This document shows, piece by piece, positions 29,959-36,701 of a stretch of 64,000 nucleotides of DNA. The stretch is from Pseudomonas sp. HR96 (GTDB lineage: Bacteria; Pseudomonadota; Gammaproteobacteria; Pseudomonadales; Pseudomonadaceae). The stretch is taken from NCBI RefSeq assembly GCF_034059295.1, contig NZ_CP139141.1:434001-498000 (forward strand), given 5' to 3'. The position numbers were made by a program, and so were the translations under genes. A model generated the notes under the pieces. That model was not told where the DNA came from and did not search any database. It saw only the letters and a program-made list of their open reading frames with translations. Positions within the stretch are counted from its first letter, which is position 1, and each line of letters opens with the position of its first letter.

Positions 29959-30394
29959 CCTGTCCCGCCAACGCCAGGACAGCCTGGTCGGCCTGCTGCT
30001 GCCTCTGGCCGACCGCTACCTGCTGCTGCCCAACGTCGCCGTCGCCGAACTGATCGACCATCAACCCGGCGTACGTCGCGCCGACGCCGAACCCTGGGAC
30101 CTGGGCCTGATCACCTGGCGCAACCAGCCCGTGCCACTGCTCGGCTTCGAAGCCGCCTGCAATGCTCCCAGCCCGGTCGGCGAGCGCGCGCGCATCGTCG
30201 TGCTGCATGCCCTGGGCAACAGCGGCCGGCGCTTCATCGCCCTGCTCATCCAGGCCATCCCGCGCTCCTGCCGGCTGGATGCGCAACTGAGCTACGTCGA
30301 CGTGCCCCTGGCGCCCCTGGAACTGGCTGCGGTACAGGTCGGCGACGTGGTAGCGCGGGTGCCGGACCTGGAGGGGTTGGAAGGGTTGTTGTAG
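29951..30394 (+). CDS. CheW-like adaptor, ChpC-type
   Basis: A 147-residue CheW-domain protein (LLLPLADRYLLLPNVAVAELIDHQPG; ITWRNQPVPLLGFE; RIVVLHALGNSGRRFIALLIQAIP). The start overlaps the end of chpA by eight bases. In P. aeruginosa a CheW-like ChpC is the last gene of the cluster after chpB; here no methylesterase gene lies between, so it is called ChpC-type by position. It may connect other receptors to ChpA. Confidence 0.82.
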   Translation: MTDLSRQRQDSLVGLLLPLADRYLLLPNVAVAELIDHQPGVRRADAEPWDLGLITWRNQPVPLLGFEAACNAPSPVGERARIVVLHALGNSGRRFIALLIQAIPRSCRLDAQLSYVDVPLAPLELAAVQVGDVVARVPDLEGLEGLL

Positions 30395-30775
30395 GTGTGA
30401 ACGGCTTTTCATGTAGTTTGGGGAAAGGTCCAATATGGCCACCACCGGCCGCCCGCGCGGCCTATCGCGGCCTATCGCGGGCTTCGCGCGCTCCTACGCT
30501 TATTTCGAGTTATATGCGTTCAGTAGCATCTCCGCGACCGCCTTTGCTGTTCGACGTCAGACCGCCAGGCACCAAGGCGGTCTTAGGCAACGGCCGCTGG
30601 ATGCATGCGTTCGAAACAAACGTAGGAGCCCGCGATAGGCCGCGCGGGCGGCCGGTGGTGAGCGTGATTGAGTTTCGGACCGGCCTTGCGCCTATCTCGC
30701 ACCTCCCGAATATAACCATCACATCATCTGCGTTAGCATGGCCCTCCTGTTCTGCAGTTCACGGAGGCAAAACGG
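30395..30775. other. Intergenic region carrying a palindromic element
   Basis: I see no convincing gene in these 381 bases. Most of it is the inverted-repeat element listed separately (30440-30660). The last 115 bases should hold the promoter of the hemolysin-III family gene, whose ribosome site is CGGAGG. Confidence 0.7.
30440..30660. repeat. 221-bp element with 31-bp perfect terminal inverted repeats
   Basis: The ends 30440-30470 and 30630-30660 are exact reverse complements (outer sequence CACCACCGGCCGCCCGCG). On the left a ten-base unit CCTATCGCGG is tandemly doubled. CTCCTACG (30491) pairs with CGTAGGAG (30621). Inside is a further hairpin, AGACCGCC/GGCGGTCT. No transposase is encoded. 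It looks like a REPIN or MITE-type non-autonomous element. Confidence 0.75.
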
Positions 30776-31393
30776 ATGTATCACGGTGAACGGCTCAATG
30801 CCTGGACGCACCTGGTGGGCGCCGCAGCGGCGTTCGTCGGGGCGGTGTGGTTGCTGGTGATGGCGAGCCTGCAGGGCGACCCCTGGAAGATTGTCGGGGT
30901 GGCCATCTATGGGGTGACGCTGGTGGTGCTGTACAGCGTGTCGACCGTGTATCACAGCGTGCGCGGGCGCAAGAAATCGATCATGCAGAAGGTCGACCAC
31001 CTGTCGATCTACCTGCTTATCGCCGGCAGCTACACGCCGTTCTGCCTGGTGACGCTGCGTGGGCCCTGGGGCTGGAGCCTATTCGGTATCGTCTGGGGGC
31101 TCGCCGTGGTAGGCATGTTGCAGGAGATCAAGCCGCGCTCGGAGGCGCGCATCCTGTCCATTGTCATCTACGCGTTGATGGGCTGGATCGTGCTGGTCGC
31201 GGTCAAGCCGTTGCTGGCCGCACTGGGCACCGCCGGGTTCGCCTGGCTGGCGGGCGGCGGCATCCTCTATACGCTGGGCATCATTTTTTTCGCCCTCGAC
31301 AAGCGCGTGCCGCACGGCCACGGCATCTGGCACCTGTTCGTGATCGCCGGCAGCCTGTTGCACTTCGTTGCGATCTGCTTCTTCGTCGTCTAG
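30776..31393 (+). CDS. Hemolysin III / TrhA family membrane protein
   Basis: A 205-residue protein with seven predicted transmembrane helices of the PAQR/hemolysin III superfamily. Conserved residues include the N-terminal E-R-LNAWTHLVGAA motif, YHSVRGRKKSIMQKVDHLSIYLLIAGSYTP and the C-terminal HGIWHLFVIAGSLLHF. Relatives in E. coli (TrhA/YqfA) affect membrane energetics and fluidity; lytic activity is not implied. It is flanked on both sides by palindromic elements. Confidence 0.9.
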   Translation: MYHGERLNAWTHLVGAAAAFVGAVWLLVMASLQGDPWKIVGVAIYGVTLVVLYSVSTVYHSVRGRKKSIMQKVDHLSIYLLIAGSYTPFCLVTLRGPWGWSLFGIVWGLAVVGMLQEIKPRSEARILSIVIYALMGWIVLVAVKPLLAALGTAGFAWLAGGGILYTLGIIFFALDKRVPHGHGIWHLFVIAGSLLHFVAICFFVV

Positions 31394-31402
31394 CTTTTAG
31401 GG

Positions 31403-31553
31403 TCTGTATGAAATGTATTCCAGCGAAGGCCAGGCAAGGCGAAAACGCGCGAGGAAGCGGAGTTGACTGATTGTCAATGAGCATTCCGACCGGGCTGGCG
31501 CACCAGCGTGCTTTCAACGCCGCATGGGCGAGCTGGGATGCATTTCATACAGA
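31403..31553. repeat. 151-bp imperfect palindrome (MITE-like element)
   Basis: The ends TCTGTATGAAATG-AT-CCAGC (31403-31424) and its inverted partner (31532-31553) match except for two positions. The interior is also roughly self-complementary and is centred on TTGAC-TGATT-GTCAA near 31475. It fills the gap between the hemolysin-III gene and rsmE and encodes nothing visible. Confidence 0.7.
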
Positions 31554-31555
31554 GC

Positions 31556-32275
31556 CTAGAAGTCGCCCCACAGCTGCTGCGCCACGGCCAACGCAACCAC
31601 CGGAGCGGTCTCCGTGCGCAGCACCCGTGGGCCCAGGCGGGCGGCGTGGTAGCCGGCCTGTTGCGCTTGGGTGACCTCGGCGGCGGACAGGCCGCCCTCG
31701 GGGCCTATCAGGAAAGCCAGGCTGGCCGGCCGGGCATGGCTGATCATGGGCTCGGCGACCGGGTGCAGCACCAGCTTGAGCTCGGCTTGGGCATTTTTCA
31801 GCCAGTCGGCCAGCAGCTCGGGCGGATGAATGACCGGGACGCTGGAGCGGCCACATTGCTCGCAGGCGCTGATGGCCACCTGGCGCCAGTGGGCCAGGCG
31901 CTTGTCGGCGCGCTCGTCCTTGAGACGGACTTCGCAGCGCTCGCTGACGATCGGGGTGATTTCGCTGACGCCCAGCTCGGTTGCCTTCTGGATCGCCCAG
32001 TCCATGCGCTCGCCCCGCGACAGACCCTGGCCCAGATGAATGCGCAGCGGCGATTCGCTCTGGCCGGCGAGGCTTTCGTCAAGGCGCACGCTGACGCGCT
32101 TCTTGCCGACCTCCAGCAGTACGCCGAGGTATTCCGCGCCCGAGCCGTCGAACAGCTGCACGGCATCGCCTTCGGCCATGCGCAGCACGCGCCCGATGTA
32201 GTGGGCCTGGGCTTCAGGCAGCTCGTGTTCGCCGAGGCTGAGGGGGGCGTCGATGAAAAAACGGGACAGTCTCAT
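31556..32275 (-). CDS. rsmE: 16S rRNA (uracil-1498-N3)-methyltransferase RsmE
   Basis: A 239-residue SPOUT-class methyltransferase with the SAM-binding knot motifs LAFLIGPEGGLSAAEV and LGPRVLRTETAPVVAL. The N-terminal PUA-like part contains HYIGRVLRM. It methylates U1498 of 16S rRNA. It starts ten bases after bioA ends and the two are probably co-transcribed. Confidence 0.95.
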   Translation of the reverse strand: MRLSRFFIDAPLSLGEHELPEAQAHYIGRVLRMAEGDAVQLFDGSGAEYLGVLLEVGKKRVSVRLDESLAGQSESPLRIHLGQGLSRGERMDWAIQKATELGVSEITPIVSERCEVRLKDERADKRLAHWRQVAISACEQCGRSSVPVIHPPELLADWLKNAQAELKLVLHPVAEPMISHARPASLAFLIGPEGGLSAAEVTQAQQAGYHAARLGPRVLRTETAPVVALAVAQQLWGDF

Positions 32276-32285
32276 TGCAGGTTCT

Positions 32286-33692
32286 CTAGCCCGGGTCGCG
32301 GAAGTCGGGGTGGAAGGTATTCGGCACGCTGACCTGGGTCGAGCTGCGCGTGGCGATGTCGATGCCTTCGCTGGCCACTTCGGCGAGGAAGTCGATCTGT
32401 TCGGGGGTGATCACGTAAGGCGGCAGGAAATACACCACGCTGCCCAGCGGGCGCAGCAGGGCCCCGCGCTCCAGCGCGTGCTGGAACACCTTGAGGCCGC
32501 GACGTTCCTGCCACGGGTAGGGAGCCTTGCTGGCCTTGTCCTGGACCATCTCGATGGCCAGCACCATGCCGGTCTGGCGCACTTCCGCCACGTGCGGGTG
32601 GTCGGCCAGGTGCGCCGTGGCGCTGGCCATGCGTGTGGCCAGGGCGCGGTTGTTCTCGACCACGTTGTCCTGCTCGAAGATGTCCAGCGTCGCCAGTGCT
32701 GCGGCGCAGGCCAGCGGGTTGCCGGTGTAGCTGTGCGAGTGAAGGAAGGCGCGCAGGGTCGGGTAGTCGTCGTAGAAGGCGCTGTACACGTCGTCGGTGG
32801 TCACGCACGCGGCCAGCGGCAGGTAGCCGCCGGTCAGGGCCTTGGACAGGCAGAGGAAGTCCGGACGGATGCCGGCCTGCTCGCAGGCGAACATCGTGCC
32901 GGTGCGGCCAAACCCCACGGCGATTTCATCGTGAATCAGGTGCACGCCGTAGCGGTCGCAGGCCTCGCGCAGCAGCTTGAGGTACACCGGGTGGTACATG
33001 CGCATGCCACCTGCGCCCTGGATCAGTGGCTCGACGATGACCGCCGCGACGCTGTCGTGATGCTCGGCAAGGGTCTGTTCCATCACCTGGAACATCTGCC
33101 GCGAGTGGTCTTCCCAGCTCACGCCCTCGGGGCGCAGGTAGCAATCGGGGCTGGGCACCTTGAGGGTGTCGAGCAGCAGCGCCTTGTAGGTCTCGGTGAA
33201 CAGCGGCACGTCGCCGACCGACATCGCGGCGATGGTCTCGCCGTGGTAGCTGTTGGTCAGGGTGACGAAGCGCTTCTTGTTCGGCTGGCCGCGGTTGATC
33301 CAGTAGTGAAAGCTCATCTTCAGCGCAACTTCGATGCACGACGAGCCGTTGTCGGCGTAGAACACCCGGTTGAGGCCTTCGGGGGTGATCTTGACCAGGC
33401 GCTCGGACAGCTCGATCACCGGCTGGTGGCTGAAGCCGGCGAGGATCACGTGCTCCAGCTGGTCGACCTGGTCCTTGATACGCTGGTTGATGCGCGGGTT
33501 GGCGTGGCCGAACACGTTGACCCACCAGGAGCTGACGGCGTCCAGATAGCGCTTGCCCTCGAAGTCCTCAAGCCAGATGCCCTCGCCGCGCTTGATCGGG
33601 ATCAGCGGCAGCTGTTCGTGGTCTTTCATCTGGGTGCAGGGGTGCCACAACACGGCCAAATCGCGCTGCATCCACTGTTGGTTCAGGCCCAT
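32286..33692 (-). CDS. bioA: Adenosylmethionine-8-amino-7-oxononanoate aminotransferase
   Basis: A 468-residue class-III PLP aminotransferase that uses SAM as amino donor to make 7,8-diaminopelargonate in biotin synthesis. It shows LWHPCTQMKDHEQLPLIPI, YADNGSSCIEVALKM, IHDEIAVGFGRTGTMFACE and the PLP-lysine motif LCLSKALTGGYLPLA. The start MGLNQQWMQRDLAVLWHP is preferred over one 14 codons upstream. It stands apart from the other bio genes and is followed by rsmE. Confidence 0.95.
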   Translation of the reverse strand: MGLNQQWMQRDLAVLWHPCTQMKDHEQLPLIPIKRGEGIWLEDFEGKRYLDAVSSWWVNVFGHANPRINQRIKDQVDQLEHVILAGFSHQPVIELSERLVKITPEGLNRVFYADNGSSCIEVALKMSFHYWINRGQPNKKRFVTLTNSYHGETIAAMSVGDVPLFTETYKALLLDTLKVPSPDCYLRPEGVSWEDHSRQMFQVMEQTLAEHHDSVAAVIVEPLIQGAGGMRMYHPVYLKLLREACDRYGVHLIHDEIAVGFGRTGTMFACEQAGIRPDFLCLSKALTGGYLPLAACVTTDDVYSAFYDDYPTLRAFLHSHSYTGNPLACAAALATLDIFEQDNVVENNRALATRMASATAHLADHPHVAEVRQTGMVLAIEMVQDKASKAPYPWQERRGLKVFQHALERGALLRPLGSVVYFLPPYVITPEQIDFLAEVASEGIDIATRSSTQVSVPNTFHPDFRDPG

Positions 33693-33897
33693 GCGGGTGA
33701 TCTCCGGCAAAAACAATCGCGCAAGCCTATGCAATGCGGGCTCGGGTCACAACCTTTGTCTGCCGACGGAGGCGGAGGGTCGGCGCATGGCAACCGACTT
33801 CGCTGGCAGGCCAATAGCCGGTCGCGTATCCTTCGCCGCACTTTGCCACGTAGGAAAATTCCTACTTTTCTGTGGTACTTCTGCCGGAGTTTGCTGA

Positions 33898-35652
33898 ATG
33901 TCTGCTGGTTGGCTGCGCGTCTGTGCACTGGTAATGATTGGGCTGGGTGGCGCTTCGGCGTCGGCAGCGGATAAACCTCACACCGCCATCGTGGTCGGCG
34001 GCGGCCTGGCGGGCCTGACCGCCGCCTACGAGCTGCAGAGCAAGGGCTGGCAGGTGACCCTGCTCGAAGGTCGCGCCAACATCGGTGGCCGCGCGGGCCT
34101 GGCGGCCAGCGAGTGGATCGGCGACGCCAAGGCGCAACCGACCCTCAACCATTACCTGGACGCGTTCAAGGTGGCCACCGTGCCCGCGCCGGACTACGTG
34201 CGCGCGCCGGGCTACCTGATCGACGGCGAATACTTCTCCAGCAGCGACCTGGCGGCCAAACAGCCGGCCACCAGTGATGGCATCAAGCTGTACCACAAGG
34301 CTCTCGCCGACCTCGCCAACTCGGTCGACAACCCGGAAAACCCCGCCGCCAACAACACCCTGTTTGCCCTCGACCAGACCAACGTCTCCTCGTGGCTGGA
34401 CAAGCTGGCGCTGTCGCCCACCGCGCGGCAGTTGGTCAACCAGCAGATTCGCACCCGTTATGACGAGCCTTCGCGCCTGTCATTGCTGTTTCTGGTGCAG
34501 CAGAGCCGGGTCTATCGCAACGTCGACGACCGCGACCTGCGCGCCTCGCGTCTGCCAGGCGGCAGCGTGGTGCTGGCCCAGGCCTTCCTCAAACAGCTGA
34601 AAGTGATCAAGACCCAGTCGCTGGTCTCGGCGATCACCCAGGACAAGGACGGCGTCACCGTCAAGGTCGGCGCGGTCGGTTACCAGGCCGACTATGCCGT
34701 GCTCGCCGTGCCGTTGCGTGCGCTGGCGAAGATCCAGATGACCCCGGCGCTGGATGACCAGCACCAGGCGGCCATCCGCAGCATCAACTACGGCTGGCAC
34801 GACCAGCTGCTGCTCAAGTTCAAGACCCCGGTGTGGGACAGCAAGGCGCGCATGAGTGGCGAGATCTTCAGCAATGCCGGCCTGGGCATGCTCTATATCG
34901 AACCGGCGCTGAAGGGTGGCGCCAATCTGATCGTCAACCTCTCGGGGGACAATGCCCGGGTAATGCAAGCCTTTGGCGACAAGCAGATGGTCGACCAGGT
35001 GCTGATCCGCTTCAACACCTTCTACCCGCAGGCGCGCGGCGCCTTCGAAGGCTACGAAATTCGCCGCTTCAGCACCGACCCGGGCACCGGCGGTTCCTAC
35101 CTGGCCTATGGCCCGGGCCAGATGACCAAGTTCTGGCGCCTGTGGGAACGCCCGGTGCAGCGCGTGGCATTTGCCGGCGAGCACACCGACACGCTGTACC
35201 CTGGCACCCTGGAAGGTGCCCTGCGCACGGGTCAGCGCGCCGCAGGGCAGGTGGTCGACCTGGCGGCAGGCAAGTCGTTCGAACCGGTGAAAGTCGTACC
35301 CGTGGCCGCCCCGGCCCCCGCTGTCGCACCGGCGCAGAAGTCGCAGGGCAATTTCTTCACACGCATCTTCGGTGGCAGTGAACCGGCCAAGCCGGTCGAG
35401 CCCGTACCCGCACAGGCTCCAGCGCCAGTACCGGCCCCTGCGCCCGCGCCTGAGCCGACTCCGGCCCCTGTCGTGCCTGTGGTAGCTCCTACCCCGGCGC
35501 CGACTCCTGCAAAACCGGCCGCGACCAAGAAAGCGCCGGTGCACAAGGCGACCGAGAAGAAAGCCACCGAGAAAAAACCGGCGGCGAAGAAGCCACCGGT
35601 CAAGAAGCCAGTGGTGAAGAAGGAAGAGCCGGCGGCTGCGCCGGCTCAGTAA
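33898..35652 (+). CDS. Secreted flavin amine oxidase-like protein with basic Ala/Pro/Lys tail
   Basis: A 584-residue protein. Residues 1-23 form a signal peptide. A FAD-binding motif VVGGGLAGLTAAYEL at 32-46, then GRANIGGRAG, and near residue 420 the flavin-binding end FAGEHTDTLYPGTLEGALRTGQRAA show a flavin-containing amine oxidase fold. From about residue 460 the chain becomes Ala/Pro-rich, with repeated PAPAP, and ends in a Lys-rich stretch (TEKKATEKKPAAKKPPVKK) like histone-H1 or TonB linkers. The substrate is unknown. The tail may anchor the enzyme to the cell wall or to polyanions (inference). Confidence 0.8.
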   Translation: MSAGWLRVCALVMIGLGGASASAADKPHTAIVVGGGLAGLTAAYELQSKGWQVTLLEGRANIGGRAGLAASEWIGDAKAQPTLNHYLDAFKVATVPAPDYVRAPGYLIDGEYFSSSDLAAKQPATSDGIKLYHKALADLANSVDNPENPAANNTLFALDQTNVSSWLDKLALSPTARQLVNQQIRTRYDEPSRLSLLFLVQQSRVYRNVDDRDLRASRLPGGSVVLAQAFLKQLKVIKTQSLVSAITQDKDGVTVKVGAVGYQADYAVLAVPLRALAKIQMTPALDDQHQAAIRSINYGWHDQLLLKFKTPVWDSKARMSGEIFSNAGLGMLYIEPALKGGANLIVNLSGDNARVMQAFGDKQMVDQVLIRFNTFYPQARGAFEGYEIRRFSTDPGTGGSYLAYGPGQMTKFWRLWERPVQRVAFAGEHTDTLYPGTLEGALRTGQRAAGQVVDLAAGKSFEPVKVVPVAAPAPAVAPAQKSQGNFFTRIFGGSEPAKPVEPVPAQAPAPVPAPAPAPEPTPAPVVPVVAPTPAPTPAKPAATKKAPVHKATEKKATEKKPAAKKPPVKKPVVKKEEPAAAPAQ

Positions 35653-35663
35653 AACCAGTTTGT

Positions 35664-35690
35664 GTCGAGGCCCATGCCATGGGCCTCGAC
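35664..35690. terminator. 27-base perfect palindrome between convergent genes
   Basis: GTCGAGGCCCATG, one base, then its exact reverse complement. It lies between the amine oxidase gene and the convergent small membrane protein gene. No T-run is present, so it may be a terminator acting in both directions or a simple hairpin. Confidence 0.5.
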
Positions 35691-35709
35691 TTGCTGGAAT
35701 TCGGAGCGC

Positions 35710-36093
35710 TTAGTTGTCAAGCCAACCGAGTTTGATCATACATGCCCACATCGTCATATAAGAAAACAAAAAAACCTCTGTCCAGAAAAGGATTGTCAGC
35801 TTGCGTCTGAAAGGGGCGGGGACAGTGGCGAGCTGCTTTTCTGTGATCGCACCTTTTCGCAGGTATAGTTTATGAAATACCAGAACTCCAGTAAGGTGGG
35901 CGAGCATCAGTTTTTTGCTCGTTAATCCTCTGGGAAAATCTAATTTTTCTCCAGGGTTCAAAGCGTGCACCATGGCTTCCCAAACTTTTTCAAGTTGAGT
36001 GGAGGCGATGTGCCAATTCAATGCGATACAGACGAGCATGCTTAAAAACATAGGCACCGCTGTCCATAGGAATAGCAACTGCAAGATACTCAT
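35710..36093 (-). CDS. Small membrane protein, putative immunity protein (copy B)
   Basis: A 127-residue protein with a hydrophobic N-terminal helix (residues 2-25), a central hydrophobic stretch and a C-terminal helix (101-121). It aligns without gaps to the products at 36321-36701 and 47430-47810; shared features are WHIA near 27, RKGAITEKQLATVP at 79-92 and ILFWTE at 101. Its ATG overlaps the stop of a degenerate effector tail (ATGA). The DNA is visibly AT-richer than its neighbours, suggesting transfer. By position and topology it is likely an immunity protein for a membrane-acting toxin; this is inference. Confidence 0.65.
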   Translation of the reverse strand: MSILQLLFLWTAVPMFLSMLVCIALNWHIASTQLEKVWEAMVHALNPGEKLDFPRGLTSKKLMLAHLTGVLVFHKLYLRKGAITEKQLATVPAPFRRKLTILFWTEVFLFSYMTMWACMIKLGWLDN

Positions 36094-36333
36094 CTAATTA
36101 CCTCGTAAGCAAGCTCACCGGCTTTCTTGCCTGAGTAGCTGCCTATGGCGCCACCTGCCAATGCTCGCGCCCCCCACCCCAACAACAGTCAAAATAGCTA
36201 TTCCTGGGTCCATGGACGGCATGCCAATCACAAGGCAGAGCCAGTCAGCCAACATTGAAGGTGGAGATCCGGATGATACGGGACCTCCAAGCGCTGACGT
36301 GAGCGGACGGACAAAAAGGGTTAATCTATCCAT
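36090..36333 (-). pseudogene. Orphan, frameshifted effector C-terminal tail
   Basis: This stretch encodes a second version of the last ~65 residues of the PAAR effector at 36698-38101. The first part reads ALGGPVSSGSPPSMLADW and LCLVIGMPSMDPGIAILTVV. After the G-rich run near 36172-36181 (seen as C on the plus strand) the match continues in another frame as ALAGGAIGSYSGKKAGEL and ends AYEVIR-stop. It aligns with the effector segment from AGSVVGSKVGAM to IIYERFR. There is no PAAR head and one frameshift, so it cannot be made as a full protein. The stop overlaps the start of the next gene as ATGA, as in the intact pair. Confidence 0.65.
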
Positions 36334-36701
36334 CCGAATTTGAGAACGCCCACACTCAAAATCATCAAACTGAATAAGGTTATTTCCGTCCAGAACAAAA
36401 TCTTGACCTTGCGCTTGAATGATTTTGGGATGCTCTGCAATTCTTCCAGTGTAGTGGCACCCTTTCTAAGATAGAAGTTCTGAAAGGCACAGATAGTTGC
36501 AACTTGCGTTAGCATGAGCACTTTTCCCCTTGAGCCATTGAATTTGTGTCTCAGATTTCCGGTCATTGAATCTTTGTTCATGCCATCCAGTACTTCGTCC
36601 AACTGTGTTGCGGCAATGTGCCATCTCGCTCCTATGCAAATGAGCATGCCCAAAAAAATTAGCAAAACGATGAGGGCTAATATTAGCTCGAAGTCGATCA
36701 T
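36321..36701 (-). CDS. Small membrane protein, putative immunity protein (copy A)
   Basis: A 126-residue protein with hydrophobic helices at about 4-25, 61-73 and 101-121 and the shared motif RKGATTLEELQSIP at 79-92. Its ATG overlaps the stop of the PAAR effector gene by four bases (ATGA), the arrangement expected for an effector-immunity pair. It is paralogous to the genes at 35710 and 47430. The membrane location fits protection against a toxin that inserts in the inner membrane. I do not recognise the family by name. Confidence 0.7.
   Translation of the reverse strand: MIDFELILALIVLLIFLGMLICIGARWHIAATQLDEVLDGMNKDSMTGNLRHKFNGSRGKVLMLTQVATICAFQNFYLRKGATTLEELQSIPKSFKRKVKILFWTEITLFSLMILSVGVLKFGWID

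Noticed and set aside
30397..30789. 130-codon open frame in the chpC to hemolysin-III gap
   Set aside because: It runs through both arms of the 221-bp palindromic element and into the next gene's leader; no domain and no ribosome site.
30440..31553. CRISPR-like repeats
   Set aside because: There are no regularly spaced direct repeats, only two different palindromes.
32253..33974. Long plus-strand open frame opposite bioA
   Set aside because: bioA on the minus strand is complete and well conserved; the plus frame has no recognisable domain.
36115..36333. 72-codon open frame taken as a stand-alone gene
   Set aside because: Its sequence is the frameshifted tail of the PAAR effector; the homology continues in another frame, so it is a remnant.
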